Source: Alistipes sp. | GTDB lineage: Bacteria > Bacteroidota > Bacteroidia > Bacteroidales > Rikenellaceae | DNA: 64,000 nucleotides | Assembly: GCA_022767745.1 (NCBI GenBank) | Contig: JALENN010000006.1 | Coordinates: 124,001 to 188,000, forward strand | Direction of reading: 5' to 3' | Notes under the pieces: model-generated | The model's input: only the letters and a program-made list of their open reading frames with translations | Told to the model about the DNA's origin: nothing | Database searches by the model: none | Position numbers and translations under genes: made by a program | Shown: positions 10,809 through 19,624 of the stretch, piece after piece | How positions within the stretch are numbered: the first letter of the stretch is position 1 | How the letters are laid out: each line of letters begins with the position of its first letter

Positions 10809-10816
10809 GTACCTTC
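10809..10816 (+). promoter_or_regulatory. Variant -7 promoter element before the PurF paralogue
   Basis: TACCTTCG sits in AAATTCGTACCTTCGT, about 145 bases before the ATG. It has one mismatch to TAnnTTTG, the same TTCG variant as at 4758. Confidence 0.35.
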
Positions 10817-10960
10817 GTGCACCGTTTGGCGACAGGCGTCGCCGGACAGCTCCCGGGAGGGAGATATTCTTCAGGGAGACAGATACTTCATACTACATTT
10901 AACCCGACGGCGCATCACCGCGACACGACACGGATGCCGCCGCGTAAAACATTTTCGCTT

Positions 10961-12382
10961 ATGTCAGGTTTTTTGGGCTGCGTCTCGCGTGACGAGTGCG
11001 TGAACGAGGTTTTCTACGGTACGGACTACCATTCACATCTGGGTACCAAACGGGCCGGCATGGCCTTCGTCGCCAACGGCAGGTTCATGAGGTCGATCCA
11101 CTCGCTCGAGGACGGATACTTCCGCAACAAGTTCGAGAGCGAACTGCCTAAATTCACCTCCGCAAACATGGGCATAGGTGTCATCTCCGACAGCGAGGCC
11201 CAGCCCATCATCATCACCTCCCCGCTGGGGCGGTATGCCGTGGTCACCGTCGCCCGCATCGACAACATCGAGGATCTCACGCGCGAACTGCTCGCGCAGG
11301 GCCACCACTTCGCCGAGCTCTCCGACTCGACGATCAACGCCACCGAGCTCGTCGCAATACTCATCGGCCAGGGCAAGTCGCTCAAGGAGGGCATAGAGTT
11401 CGCCCAGAGCAAGATCAAGGGCTCGTGCTCGATGCTCGTGCTCACCGACCACGCCATCTACGCCGCCCGCGACCGCTTCGGCCGCACCCCCATCACCATA
11501 GGCAAGAACGACAAGGGATACATCTGCGCCAGCGAGAGCTCGAGCTTCGACAACCTGGGCTACGACTTCGTGCGCGACCTCGGCCCGGGCGAGATCGTCA
11601 AGCTCACGGCCGACGGCGTGCGCCAGATCACGCCTCCGGGATGCCGCAAGCAGGTGTGCTCGTTCCTGTGGGTATACTACGGCTACCCCTCGGCATGGTA
11701 CGAGGGCATCAACGTCGAGGAGTGCCGCTACCGCTGCGGCGCCGCCATGGCCAAGCACGACAACGACATCGACCCCGACTTCGCCGCCGGAATACCCGAC
11801 TCGGGCGTGGGCCACGCCATAGGTTACTCGAACGAGAAACGCATACCCTACAAGCGCCCCTTCGTAAAGTACACCCCTACATGGCCCCGCAGCTTCATGC
11901 CCCAGGACCAGAAACGACGCGACCTTGTGGCCAAGATGAAACTGCTGCCCAACCGCGAGTTCACCCACGGCCAGAGGATCGTATTCATGGACGACAGCAT
12001 CGTGCGCGGCACGCAGCTCAAGGACAACGTCGTCAAGCTGCTCGACGCCGGCGTCAAGGAGATACACATGCGCATAGCATGCCCGCCGCTGATCTTCCCC
12101 TGCCGCTTCCTCAACTTCTCGACCTCGCGCAGCACCTACGACCTCTATGCCCGCCGCGTCATACGCGACATGGAGGGTACGGACAACATACCCGACTCGG
12201 TATTCGAGCAGTATGCCGATCCCGACAGCCCCAAGTACAAGGAGATGGTCGATATCATGTGCCGCCACCTGCAGCTCACGTCGCTCAAGTTCCAGCGTCT
12301 GGACGACCTGGTGAAGGCCATCGGCCTGCCCAAGGAGGACCTCTGTACCCACTGCTGGGACAACAGCAGCTACGACGAGTAG
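10961..12382 (+). CDS. Amidophosphoribosyltransferase (PurF) paralogue lacking the glutaminase nucleophile
   Basis: 473 residues starting MSGFLGCVS. The fold is PurF: an N-terminal Ntn glutaminase-like domain (1-230) and a PRTase domain with the PRPP loop FMDDSIVRGTQL (D344-G350). All four Fe-S ligand positions of Bacillus-type PurF seem kept: C233 (QVCSFLW), C381 (PPLIFPC), C462 and C465 (CTHCWD). However, the position of catalytic Cys1 is Ser2, and where PurF has the oxyanion HNGNL motif this protein has VARIDN. Glutamine use is therefore doubtful. The upstream in-frame ATGs (10817, 10934) would put junk ahead of the domain. From memory, similar paralogues exist in other Bacteroidota beside a normal PurF. 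Ammonia-dependent activity or a regulatory role are both possible. Confidence 0.8.
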   Translation: MSGFLGCVSRDECVNEVFYGTDYHSHLGTKRAGMAFVANGRFMRSIHSLEDGYFRNKFESELPKFTSANMGIGVISDSEAQPIIITSPLGRYAVVTVARIDNIEDLTRELLAQGHHFAELSDSTINATELVAILIGQGKSLKEGIEFAQSKIKGSCSMLVLTDHAIYAARDRFGRTPITIGKNDKGYICASESSSFDNLGYDFVRDLGPGEIVKLTADGVRQITPPGCRKQVCSFLWVYYGYPSAWYEGINVEECRYRCGAAMAKHDNDIDPDFAAGIPDSGVGHAIGYSNEKRIPYKRPFVKYTPTWPRSFMPQDQKRRDLVAKMKLLPNREFTHGQRIVFMDDSIVRGTQLKDNVVKLLDAGVKEIHMRIACPPLIFPCRFLNFSTSRSTYDLYARRVIRDMEGTDNIPDSVFEQYADPDSPKYKEMVDIMCRHLQLTSLKFQRLDDLVKAIGLPKEDLCTHCWDNSSYDE

Positions 12383-12402
12383 CCGCCGCGCCACCCAAAC
12401 AC

Positions 12403-12440
12403 AGCGGGCCGCCCTTCCGACAAGGAAAGGCGGCCCGCTT
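12403..12440. terminator. Bidirectional terminator
   Basis: An 11-bp perfect stem (AGCGGGCCGCC with GGCGGCCCGCT) extends by 4 bp past one mismatch around loop GACAA and is followed by a short T run. It sits between convergent genes. Confidence 0.65.
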
Positions 12441-12463
12441 TCATATGCCGGCACCGTGCGCCG

Positions 12464-13945
12464 TCACTGCTGCATGCGGAACGTGACCTTCGCGGGCTCC
12501 GACTCCCGGGCCTCCGAGACGATGCGGCGCTCGGGCACCGTGACGCGCCCGCGCACGAACTCGGGTATGTTGTACGACTTCATGAAGGTGCGGTAGAAGT
12601 CGGGATCGCGCTGCGGCAGCAGGAACGGTTTCGACAGCGTGCCGTCGGCGGCCACGTGCGCCATATAGACATGTGTGTAGAGTCCGTCGACACGGCGGCT
12701 GTTGAAGAGAATCCAGCGGCTGTTGCTGCTCCATGAGTGGTAGCTCTCGGCCTCGGGGCTGTTCACGACGGCGGTCTCCACCTCGCGGCCGCTGCGCAGG
12801 TCGACCATGCGCAGGTCGGCGTCGCGGTGCCAGATCGAGAAGTTGCCGTAATCCGACAGCGCATAGAGCATGAAGGCCCCGTCGGGCGACACGCGCGGGA
12901 ACGAGACGCTGCGGCCCGACGTGCGGGCGTTGTAGAGGGTGTCGACCTGCGTGCCGAGACGTCCCGACGCCGCGTCGAACGACACCGAGCAGAGGCTGTA
13001 ACGGGCATCCTTGTAGCGTCGTGGCATCTCGACCGAGTCGGCCACGCAGAAGTAGAGGCGGTCGCCCGCGGCCGAGAAGGCGGGGAAGGTCTCGAAGCGG
13101 TCGCCGCGCGATAGCTCGGGCACGGTGAAGAGTTCGTGACGCCCGGTATCGTATACCACCACGTCGGAAGCGCTGTCGAAGACCTCCACGCGGTTACTCT
13201 CATCGGGCAGCGTTATCAGTTTCGTGGCATTGACCGAGAAGGCTATGTAACGGCCGCCGGGATGCCACGACGGATACACGGTCGACGAGATGGTGCCGTC
13301 GGTGGCGGTATTCAGGCGCTCGATGCGGCCGTCGCGCAGCAGCATCGTGCCGGGCAGCGACTGCCGCATGTGGAAGAGCATCATGTCGGGGTCCTGTCCG
13401 CAGAAGGTGTGGCAGTTGACACACCCGTATCCGGCCGACGAATTCTCGATTATGGCATCCTCGCCATAATTTTCCAGACAACGCTGGTAGATACCCATCT
13501 CGCCCCATGTCTCATACCCCGGCTCGATCAGGCGATATACCATGTAGGGGTCGATCTCGTCTCCCGAGACGTATATCGCAAACGGCGCATAACGCACCCC
13601 CGCGCCGTCCTTACCGCACGTCTCGACCGTAACCGCTATTGCCTCGCCCGACGCCGCGGCAGCCTCGCACAGGCGGCGCCATGCGCGGCGCGGAAGACGG
13701 AAGGCGCCGTCGCGCGTGGTTACGGTGACGTGCTGCGAGGCAACCACGAGGGTGGCACGCGCACGTCCGTCATACCCCTCAATGCGGAAATTAGGCGGTG
13801 CGATATTTACCGGCACCGTTACGCCGTCGTAGTCGGGGAAGATGCGCGGCGCCGATGCCGTCGGCACGGCCTCGCTGCCGCCGCAGCCGCAGAGCTCCGC
13901 GACGAAGGCCAGGGCGGCGATGTATGTTAAAAGATATCGTCTCAT
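12464..13945 (-). CDS. Lipoprotein with CxxCH motif and TolB-like propeller repeats
   Basis: 493 residues. A lipobox-like LCGC lies at residues 18-21. An N-terminal beta-sandwich-like region (35-130) is followed by C175-V-N-C-H179, a classic haem c attachment motif, inside AGYGCVNCHTFCGQ. The remaining residues show repeats typical of a PD40/TolB-like propeller (YPSWHPGGRYIAFS, FPAFSAAGDRLYF, FPRVSPDGAFMLY, SYHSWSSNSRWILF). A periplasm-side, membrane-anchored protein is expected. The start ATG at 13945 overlaps the stop of the upstream DUF6057 gene by 4 bases, so the two are translationally coupled. The ATG much further upstream lies in the neighbour's frame and is rejected. Function unknown; haem binding is only a prediction from the motif. 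Confidence 0.7.
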   Translation of the reverse strand: MRRYLLTYIAALAFVAELCGCGGSEAVPTASAPRIFPDYDGVTVPVNIAPPNFRIEGYDGRARATLVVASQHVTVTTRDGAFRLPRRAWRRLCEAAAASGEAIAVTVETCGKDGAGVRYAPFAIYVSGDEIDPYMVYRLIEPGYETWGEMGIYQRCLENYGEDAIIENSSAGYGCVNCHTFCGQDPDMMLFHMRQSLPGTMLLRDGRIERLNTATDGTISSTVYPSWHPGGRYIAFSVNATKLITLPDESNRVEVFDSASDVVVYDTGRHELFTVPELSRGDRFETFPAFSAAGDRLYFCVADSVEMPRRYKDARYSLCSVSFDAASGRLGTQVDTLYNARTSGRSVSFPRVSPDGAFMLYALSDYGNFSIWHRDADLRMVDLRSGREVETAVVNSPEAESYHSWSSNSRWILFNSRRVDGLYTHVYMAHVAADGTLSKPFLLPQRDPDFYRTFMKSYNIPEFVRGRVTVPERRIVSEARESEPAKVTFRMQQ

Positions 13946-15759
13946 CGTTTCGGGGCAGGCTCCTCGCCTGCGAACATATAGTAATACATGTACGAGCCGC
14001 CGTAGTTGCGGCGCATAAGTGCCGCAAGGTCGCTGCGCGAGTAATTCTCGGCGGCGAAGCTCTGGAAGGCGAGGAAACGGCGGCGCGTCGCCTCCGAAAT
14101 GCCGTAGGCCGACATGTCGAGCCCGGTCATGGCGCCGTGTATGAGCAGCGCCTCCTCGAAGCACTCCGCCGCAGGCATCACACCCGCCGCACGGCAGCCG
14201 TCCACCGCCGCGCAGAAACCCTCGAGGTCGCGGTTCAGAAGCCGCCCCACAAGCAGGTGCTCCACCGTACGACCCGCAAGGCCGTTCGGGCGCAGGCGCG
14301 ACAGCTGCGAGGCATCGCGCTCGGCATCGTATACGGCGGCGATGTTCGACATGTTGGCCCGCGCGGCACCAAGGCGGCTGTCAGCCTCGACGGCGGCATC
14401 GTCACCCAGAAAACGGCGGTATGAGGCCGCCTCCGCCCGATAGAAGAGCGTGTGCTCCAGCATCGAGATATACTTTTCGGCCGCGGCATAGCCGCTGCGG
14501 CCGCCCGCGGCGATGAATGTCTGCACAAGGCGCATCAGCATGCGCGGGCTGCAGCTGCCGTTGACGGCCAGCGCCTCGCTGTTCTTCTTGAAGGCGGTCT
14601 CCTGCGCTATCGACACGTTGCCCGTGGCGTAGTACATGTCGCTCAACATGGGAAAGAGGAAGGGATTGTTGTCGCTCCAGTCGATCGAGAGGCCCTCAAG
14701 TCCCCGCTGCGGGAAGGTGAAGGCGCGCGCCGCAAGCTCGTCGCGCTCCAGCAGCGCCGTGTTGAGCATGAAGCAGTGGAGCGTATTCTCCGAACCGCTC
14801 GCCGCCACCGCGTCTATCACCTCGTCCCACGCGCCGCGGCGCATAAGGTAGTCCAGACGCTCGAACAGGCGCGTATCCTCCTGCATGTAGTAGCGCTCGC
14901 CACGCGCCGCCGACACGGCCACTACCGCCACGGCCGCAACCTGCACCGCCGCCACAGCCGCACGCCGCAGGGCCGTTCCCTGCTGCCACATCCGCGCCAG
15001 GGGGCGCACCGCCGCCACCGCGACGGGCATGGCCACCCATGCCGCCCACACCCACGCCGGGGCGGGCGTCATCGGATTCCAGTATGCCGCAGGCGTGAAG
15101 GCCCGCTCCGCCGTGCCGTACCAGCCGCAGCCGTATGCCGCCGCGGCCATCACCAGCGTCGCCGCCACGGGCAGCAGATACCACCACCGCCGTGCGCCGC
15201 CGCTCACGATCTCATACACGAAGAGGGTCACGGCAAAGGCTATGGCGGCAGGCCCGGCTAGCCAATAGAGGGCCACGCCCGCAACCGATGCCGCGGCTAT
15301 GCGCACCGCAACACGGCCGCCGAAGCGTACAAAGAGCGAGAAGAGCCCCCACGCCGCAAGCCACGACACAAGCCCCTCGTAACGGTAGTCGCAGTCGATC
15401 GCAAGGAACATCTGCGTCACAACGGGCGCCAGCCACAACAGCAGTGCACCGTTCGCCGGGGCCACACGCCCCAGCGTCCTCCATGCCGCCACCCCCGCCG
15501 CCGTCAGCAGCAGTGACGCGATGAGGGCACCGCTCCACGGCTCGACGAAAAACTGCAGCAGGAAATCGCGCGCCACAGCCGCCGCGCCGCCGCACTCGGC
15601 CACGCGCCGCAGGAGATGGCCGCCGTCCCACATGAACATGCTGTTCTGCTCGATGAAGGGGAAGGCGTAGCCGTGCCGCAGATACATATAGAGGAAGAGG
15701 GCGGCAAAGCACACGACCGTGCCGGCCGCCGCCAACGCTTTTTTCGACATATCAACCAT
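13942..15759 (-). CDS. DUF6057-type integral membrane protein
   Basis: 605 residues. The N-terminal half (about 8-330) has roughly eight to ten hydrophobic segments and includes FLLQFFVEPWSGALIASLLL, a pattern I associate with DUF6057. The C-terminal half (330-605) is soluble and helical, possibly TPR-like, with DWSDNNPFLFPMLSDMYYATG. It is predicted to sit in the inner membrane with its helical domain outside. The stop codon overlaps the start of the CxxCH lipoprotein, so the two products are probably made together. Alternative start: ATG 15750 (MSKKAL). No enzymatic motif was recognised and function is unknown. Confidence 0.65.
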   Translation of the reverse strand: MVDMSKKALAAAGTVVCFAALFLYMYLRHGYAFPFIEQNSMFMWDGGHLLRRVAECGGAAAVARDFLLQFFVEPWSGALIASLLLTAAGVAAWRTLGRVAPANGALLLWLAPVVTQMFLAIDCDYRYEGLVSWLAAWGLFSLFVRFGGRVAVRIAAASVAGVALYWLAGPAAIAFAVTLFVYEIVSGGARRWWYLLPVAATLVMAAAAYGCGWYGTAERAFTPAAYWNPMTPAPAWVWAAWVAMPVAVAAVRPLARMWQQGTALRRAAVAAVQVAAVAVVAVSAARGERYYMQEDTRLFERLDYLMRRGAWDEVIDAVAASGSENTLHCFMLNTALLERDELAARAFTFPQRGLEGLSIDWSDNNPFLFPMLSDMYYATGNVSIAQETAFKKNSEALAVNGSCSPRMLMRLVQTFIAAGGRSGYAAAEKYISMLEHTLFYRAEAASYRRFLGDDAAVEADSRLGAARANMSNIAAVYDAERDASQLSRLRPNGLAGRTVEHLLVGRLLNRDLEGFCAAVDGCRAAGVMPAAECFEEALLIHGAMTGLDMSAYGISEATRRRFLAFQSFAAENYSRSDLAALMRRNYGGSYMYYYMFAGEEPAPKR

Positions 15760-15887
15760 AAGGAATCACATGCGCCCGCACGCCATATCGCGCGGCGCAT
15801 CAGTGTAAAGATACTAAAAATTGCCGAAACCGGAGCGGCGTTACTCCATTTTAGGCCGTCATACACTCTTTTCACAAGGCTATACAC

Positions 15888-15920
15888 AAAAAAACGGGTC
15901 GGTTCATGGAACCGACCCGT
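15888..15920 (-). terminator. Terminator of the large lipoprotein transcript
   Basis: A perfect 12-bp stem (ACGGGTCGGTTC with GAACCGACCCGT, loop ATG) has an A run at 15888-15894, which reads as a T run on the minus strand. Confidence 0.8.
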
Positions 15921-16065
15921 GCAACGCGCACAAAGACTGAGTTGAAACGCAAGTTATATTATCGGACTGGAAGCCCCCGTGCGCGGTATCACCTCTCCGA
16001 GGGGACGCACCGCCGAAGGAAGGAAAGCGTCCCGTCTCGGAAAGGGTCCTGAACAGACCTCAAAT
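15921..16065 (-). other. Structured 3' untranslated region of the large lipoprotein gene
   Basis: The 145 bases between the lipoprotein stop and its terminator hold no gene. They can fold into a stem of CCGAG plus GGGACGC (15997-16008) with GCGTCCC and CTCGG (16027-16040), interrupted by a 2-base bulge. Together with 15760-15887, where only a weak TATCTTTA -7-like element (complement of 15806-15813) for the DUF6057 gene is seen, this accounts for the gap of about 300 bases. Confidence 0.4.
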
Positions 16066-19000
16066 TTACTCCTCAGGACGGAGTTCAACCGTTACCGTCT
16101 CCGATACCGTGCCCCACTTGTGGCTTACGGTTACGGGGATGAAGATCTTGACGGTCTTCTCGACCTTCACACCGCTGATGTTGAAGAAGCGAAGCGTAGC
16201 ACCGCCATCCTCGACACGGATGCAGTTCTCACCGAAGCGATCGGCTGCAAGCGTAGTGGCATTCTCGGCCGTCATGCTGTCGTCAACAACATAGTTGCCC
16301 GAACCATCCTTCTTGAGGTTGACCTTGGCTGCTGCAAGATTCCACTTCACGTCGGTAACATCATAGTACTTATAAAGTTCGGCAGCATACTTCTCCTTCT
16401 CGGTCGTACCGGTGGTAACCTTGGCCACGATGTAGTCCTTGAAGTCGGTCATCGTGAATGCCTTCGAGCAGTCGATGGCAGATCCGCTGACAACCTGATC
16501 CACGAAGTATGCATTCTCGAGCGTATTGTTGATCTTCAACGGCTCAACGAAGTGTACGTCGAACTTGGTCACCTGATAGAGGTTATAGGGGTTAACGGCC
16601 GACCAAACCTTCAGCGTGGCATTGTTCTTCAGGATGCCGATACCGGCCTCGTTGTTCTCAACCCAGATACGGATATCCGATGCGGGAGCAACATTCACGG
16701 CGCCATCCTTACCCGTCTCGGGAGCGTACCAGTTGCCGCTTGCCATATTGTAGTAGTTGAGCTGGACGGCAGTCTCCAGACCCTTGTTAAGCATGTAACC
16801 GCTGTTGTCGCCGTTGCCTGCAGGTTCTGCAGTCATAGCAGGTGCATAGCCGGTTGCAGGCTGCTCGAGGGCAAACTGCACATCCCACTTGCCGCAAGGC
16901 AGAAGGTTCTTCACGATCTTGCTGTCAGAGAAGAGACGGTCGAGTTCGTAATCGTATACGCAAGTAGCCTGAGCCGTCGGAGTATTGTACTGTACGGGAT
17001 ATACGTTTGCAAGCTCCTTGTCGGTGTACCAGAACGAGAAGTCGTAACCGTAGATAGCGGGCAGTACGGGCAGCTTGATGTTGACAACAAACGAGAAGCT
17101 GATAGCACCCTGATAGGGGTTCTTGGCAGGAATCGTCACGTTGACGGTCTTCTTCTCAACGGTCTGCTTGCCGGTGAAGTCCATCACGGTACCGATCTGC
17201 TCGACGGTAAGATTCCAGATAAATGCTGCTGCAGAAGCATCGACACCGTCGTCGAAGTTGTAAACCAACTCGACACCGTCAGCCTCCGTGGTAGCGACCG
17301 TACCGGCCTTGTGATCCTCGGCCTTGATCTCGGGAGCCGCATAGGTTGCAAGGAACTCGTTCTGCGACATACCCTTCCCGTTGTTCAACTTAGCCAATAC
17401 GTCATTTACCATCTCGCTCCAGAGCATATCGCCAGAGAAGGTCTCACAGCCCAGAGTATACTCGAAGGTCTTAAGCACACCGAGATCTACGGCGTCGAGA
17501 GCCTCACGTACCCACTTAACCTTGAAATAGCGTACGTCGACGACGGCATTGCTGTTGTTGACATCAACCAGCTCTACACGAACGATCGGCGTCTTGTCGA
17601 TAGCGGCCTGATTGTCGGTAACGCCACCGGGAAGTTTCGACGAAAGCGTCCACGAACCGTCCTCGCCATGTGCGACAGCGGCAAACTGCTGCTGGTCGGT
17701 GTCGTTGTCACCGATCTTGTAGCTCAACGTGGGGATGCTGAAACGGAACTCCAGGCCCGAAGCAGCCAAATCATTCTTGTTGATCTCGTGGGCACCCTCG
17801 GCATCGGTATAGCAACCGGTAACAAGCGAAAGCAGATCTACCTTGCCATTGTATGCGAACTCCTTAACGGGAGCGGCAGCCTTGGCATCAACGAAGTTTG
17901 CAGAGAAGTGATAGTGCTTGCCATCCTCAGCGCACTCCCACTCACCGTCATTAGGCTTACCGGCACCTTTGTCTACAAGAGCGGCGATAACCGGCTCAAC
18001 GGTGGTCTCGGTAATGCGTACATAATCAGAATATACAGCTGCAGAGTTCTCTCCCTCGGTGAGGTGCTGCTTGGCGATTGGCACCTTAAGTGCCGCAGTG
18101 TAGATGTGGTTGGCATCCAAATCGAGCGACGCACCGGCTGTCTTCTTCACTTCAACTATCAACTCGCCGTTGACGAACTTCCAATCCTCGACACTCATAA
18201 GTTGCGTCGATACGGCAGCACGCGTCTCGGCCTTCTCGAATACATAGCTCGGAACTCCGATATCATCTCTGGTAATGGTAGAAGGGCTAACCAGATAACG
18301 TACCGAGGTAGCAGACTTTGCAGTGGTAGATACGGCCGTACCCTGAGCCACGGTCTCCTCCTTGTCGGTCGAAGTCACCTTCCATGCCTTGTAGGCCAAC
18401 GACTTGAGTCCGATGGTCTCGATACCGTCGACATAGAGTTCAGGAATAAGCTGTACGCTGGTCAGACGGCCGGAGATCTTGCTCTCAAGCTCGGTCACGG
18501 CAGCGTTTATCTGCGACGCAATCTGCTCGTTGATAATACCGCCATTGGCTACGGCATCGGTAATATACTTCTTGATCTTGGCATCGTATGCGTCGATAGC
18601 CTCCTGCATGTCGGTTGCATCTACCAGATTGGCGGCAGCAACGGCAGCGTCGAACGAGGTCTGGAACGCAGCCTTGCATGCATCACCGGCAGCCTTGACG
18701 GCAGCATCCTTCGCAGCCTCGATCTCGCCGCGGATCTTCGTCAACAGATCGGCAAGATCCTCCGACGAAGCCATGTTGGCAATCTCGTTCTCGAGCTCTG
18801 AAACACGGCCTGCGATATCGCCCACGCTCTGCGTAGTGGCATAACCAAGCAACGTCGTATTCAAAAGATCCTCGGTAACATAAGTGTCACCAAGCTGCTC
18901 CTTCAGCTCGGCAAGCGCATTGTCGATGGCAGTCTGTACGTCACTGTCGGTAGCAAGCCCGTCAAGCTTGCCTAAAATAGCAGCAACCTGCTCCGACAAT

Positions 19001-19197
19001 GACTCTAGGCTGGTCACGGTCGTCTGCAACGAGCCGAGCTGGGATTCGATCGAAGCGATCTTTCCCGTCGTCAACTCGTCGAGACGGTTGTTGATGTTGT
19101 CGATGTCATCGTCGTAATCCTTACAGCTGCTGACACCGGTGAGCATTGCTCCACTGACAAACAGCAGCAATACTCTGTGTAGAAGTTTCTTTTTCAT
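16066..19197 (-). CDS. Large, probably surface-exposed lipoprotein with coiled-coil N-terminus
   Basis: 1043 residues. The signal peptide ends in GVSSC with lipid Cys25, followed by KDYDDDIDN. This lysine-plus-acidic stretch matches the Bacteroidota lipoprotein export signal that sends lipoproteins to the outer face. Residues about 30-280 are heptad-rich helix (NINNRLDELTTGKIASIESQ and on), resembling the N-terminal domain annotated on many Bacteroidales proteins as PL29-lyase N-terminal-like. The remaining 750 residues look like tandem beta-sandwich domains, ending in SHKWGTVSETVTVELRPEE. No enzyme motif was recognised. Start MKKKLLH (19197) is chosen because it begins the signal peptide. 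Base composition is lower in GC than its neighbours. It is divergent from a small XRE regulator with a palindrome between, suggesting switchable expression. Confidence 0.75.
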   Translation of the reverse strand: MKKKLLHRVLLLFVSGAMLTGVSSCKDYDDDIDNINNRLDELTTGKIASIESQLGSLQTTVTSLESLSEQVAAILGKLDGLATDSDVQTAIDNALAELKEQLGDTYVTEDLLNTTLLGYATTQSVGDIAGRVSELENEIANMASSEDLADLLTKIRGEIEAAKDAAVKAAGDACKAAFQTSFDAAVAAANLVDATDMQEAIDAYDAKIKKYITDAVANGGIINEQIASQINAAVTELESKISGRLTSVQLIPELYVDGIETIGLKSLAYKAWKVTSTDKEETVAQGTAVSTTAKSATSVRYLVSPSTITRDDIGVPSYVFEKAETRAAVSTQLMSVEDWKFVNGELIVEVKKTAGASLDLDANHIYTAALKVPIAKQHLTEGENSAAVYSDYVRITETTVEPVIAALVDKGAGKPNDGEWECAEDGKHYHFSANFVDAKAAAPVKEFAYNGKVDLLSLVTGCYTDAEGAHEINKNDLAASGLEFRFSIPTLSYKIGDNDTDQQQFAAVAHGEDGSWTLSSKLPGGVTDNQAAIDKTPIVRVELVDVNNSNAVVDVRYFKVKWVREALDAVDLGVLKTFEYTLGCETFSGDMLWSEMVNDVLAKLNNGKGMSQNEFLATYAAPEIKAEDHKAGTVATTEADGVELVYNFDDGVDASAAAFIWNLTVEQIGTVMDFTGKQTVEKKTVNVTIPAKNPYQGAISFSFVVNIKLPVLPAIYGYDFSFWYTDKELANVYPVQYNTPTAQATCVYDYELDRLFSDSKIVKNLLPCGKWDVQFALEQPATGYAPAMTAEPAGNGDNSGYMLNKGLETAVQLNYYNMASGNWYAPETGKDGAVNVAPASDIRIWVENNEAGIGILKNNATLKVWSAVNPYNLYQVTKFDVHFVEPLKINNTLENAYFVDQVVSGSAIDCSKAFTMTDFKDYIVAKVTTGTTEKEKYAAELYKYYDVTDVKWNLAAAKVNLKKDGSGNYVVDDSMTAENATTLAADRFGENCIRVEDGGATLRFFNISGVKVEKTVKIFIPVTVSHKWGTVSETVTVELRPEE

Positions 19198-19328
19198 AAT
19201 GAATGGATTAAAAAATGAGTTGTTTTTAATGGTTTTAACAAATCTTTTCAAGCATTTGGATAACTGTATTTATAGCACTTATAGTCCGCACAATAGCATT
19301 CCGCACACGTTGTTTCCTCCCCGTTTTG

Positions 19329-19344
19329 GTATCATATATGATAC
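19329..19344. promoter_or_regulatory. 16-bp perfect palindrome, candidate operator of the XRE regulator
   Basis: GTATCATATATGATAC is a perfect inverted repeat. It lies 9-24 bases downstream of the minus-strand -7 element, covering the expected transcription start of the large lipoprotein gene, and 62 bases upstream of the XRE gene. This is a typical place for repressor binding. Confidence 0.55.
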
Positions 19345-19352
19345 GCGCAATG

Positions 19353-19383
19353 CAAAGATATATAAAAAACTTTGTGATGCAAA
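19353..19383 (-). promoter_or_regulatory. Promoter of the large lipoprotein gene
   Basis: On the minus strand, TTTG (complement of 19380-19383) and TATCTTTG (complement of 19353-19360) are separated by 19 bases, an exact match to the Bacteroidota sigma-ABfr consensus. The leader is about 150 bases. Confidence 0.65.
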
Positions 19384-19405
19384 AACTTTTCGAAAAAAAT
19401 TGGAT

Positions 19406-19624
19406 ATGCAGATCGACTACACCGAGGAAATCAAACGAATCTCATTAAAAATCAAGACACTACGCAAAGAACGCAAACTTACAGTACAGGAACTTGCATA
19501 CCGTTGCGACATAGAAAGATCGAATCTCAGCCGCATAGAAACAGGCCGCTCAAACCCCACGATAAAGACGCTTTGCATAATCTGCAACGCACTGGATGTC
19601 CCGCTGCGGGCACTCATCGAATAA
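19406..19624 (+). CDS. Small XRE-family helix-turn-helix regulator
   Basis: 72 residues that are essentially one HTH_3 domain: ISLKIKTLRKERKLTVQELA, then YRCDIERSNLSRIETGRSNP (turn and recognition helix) and TIKTLCIICNALDVPLRALI. No sensor or protease domain is attached. The start is ATG 19406; the same frame is open far upstream, but that part overlaps the neighbour's leader and is not protein-like. It is divergent from the surface lipoprotein gene, and the palindrome between them is the obvious binding site. The gene is AT-rich relative to the window, as is common for mobile or recently gained regulators. Confidence 0.85.
   Translation: MQIDYTEEIKRISLKIKTLRKERKLTVQELAYRCDIERSNLSRIETGRSNPTIKTLCIICNALDVPLRALIE

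Noticed and set aside
15979..18801. 940-codon plus-strand open frame opposite the large lipoprotein
   Set aside because: No signal peptide or recognisable domain; the minus-strand gene has lipobox, promoter and terminator.
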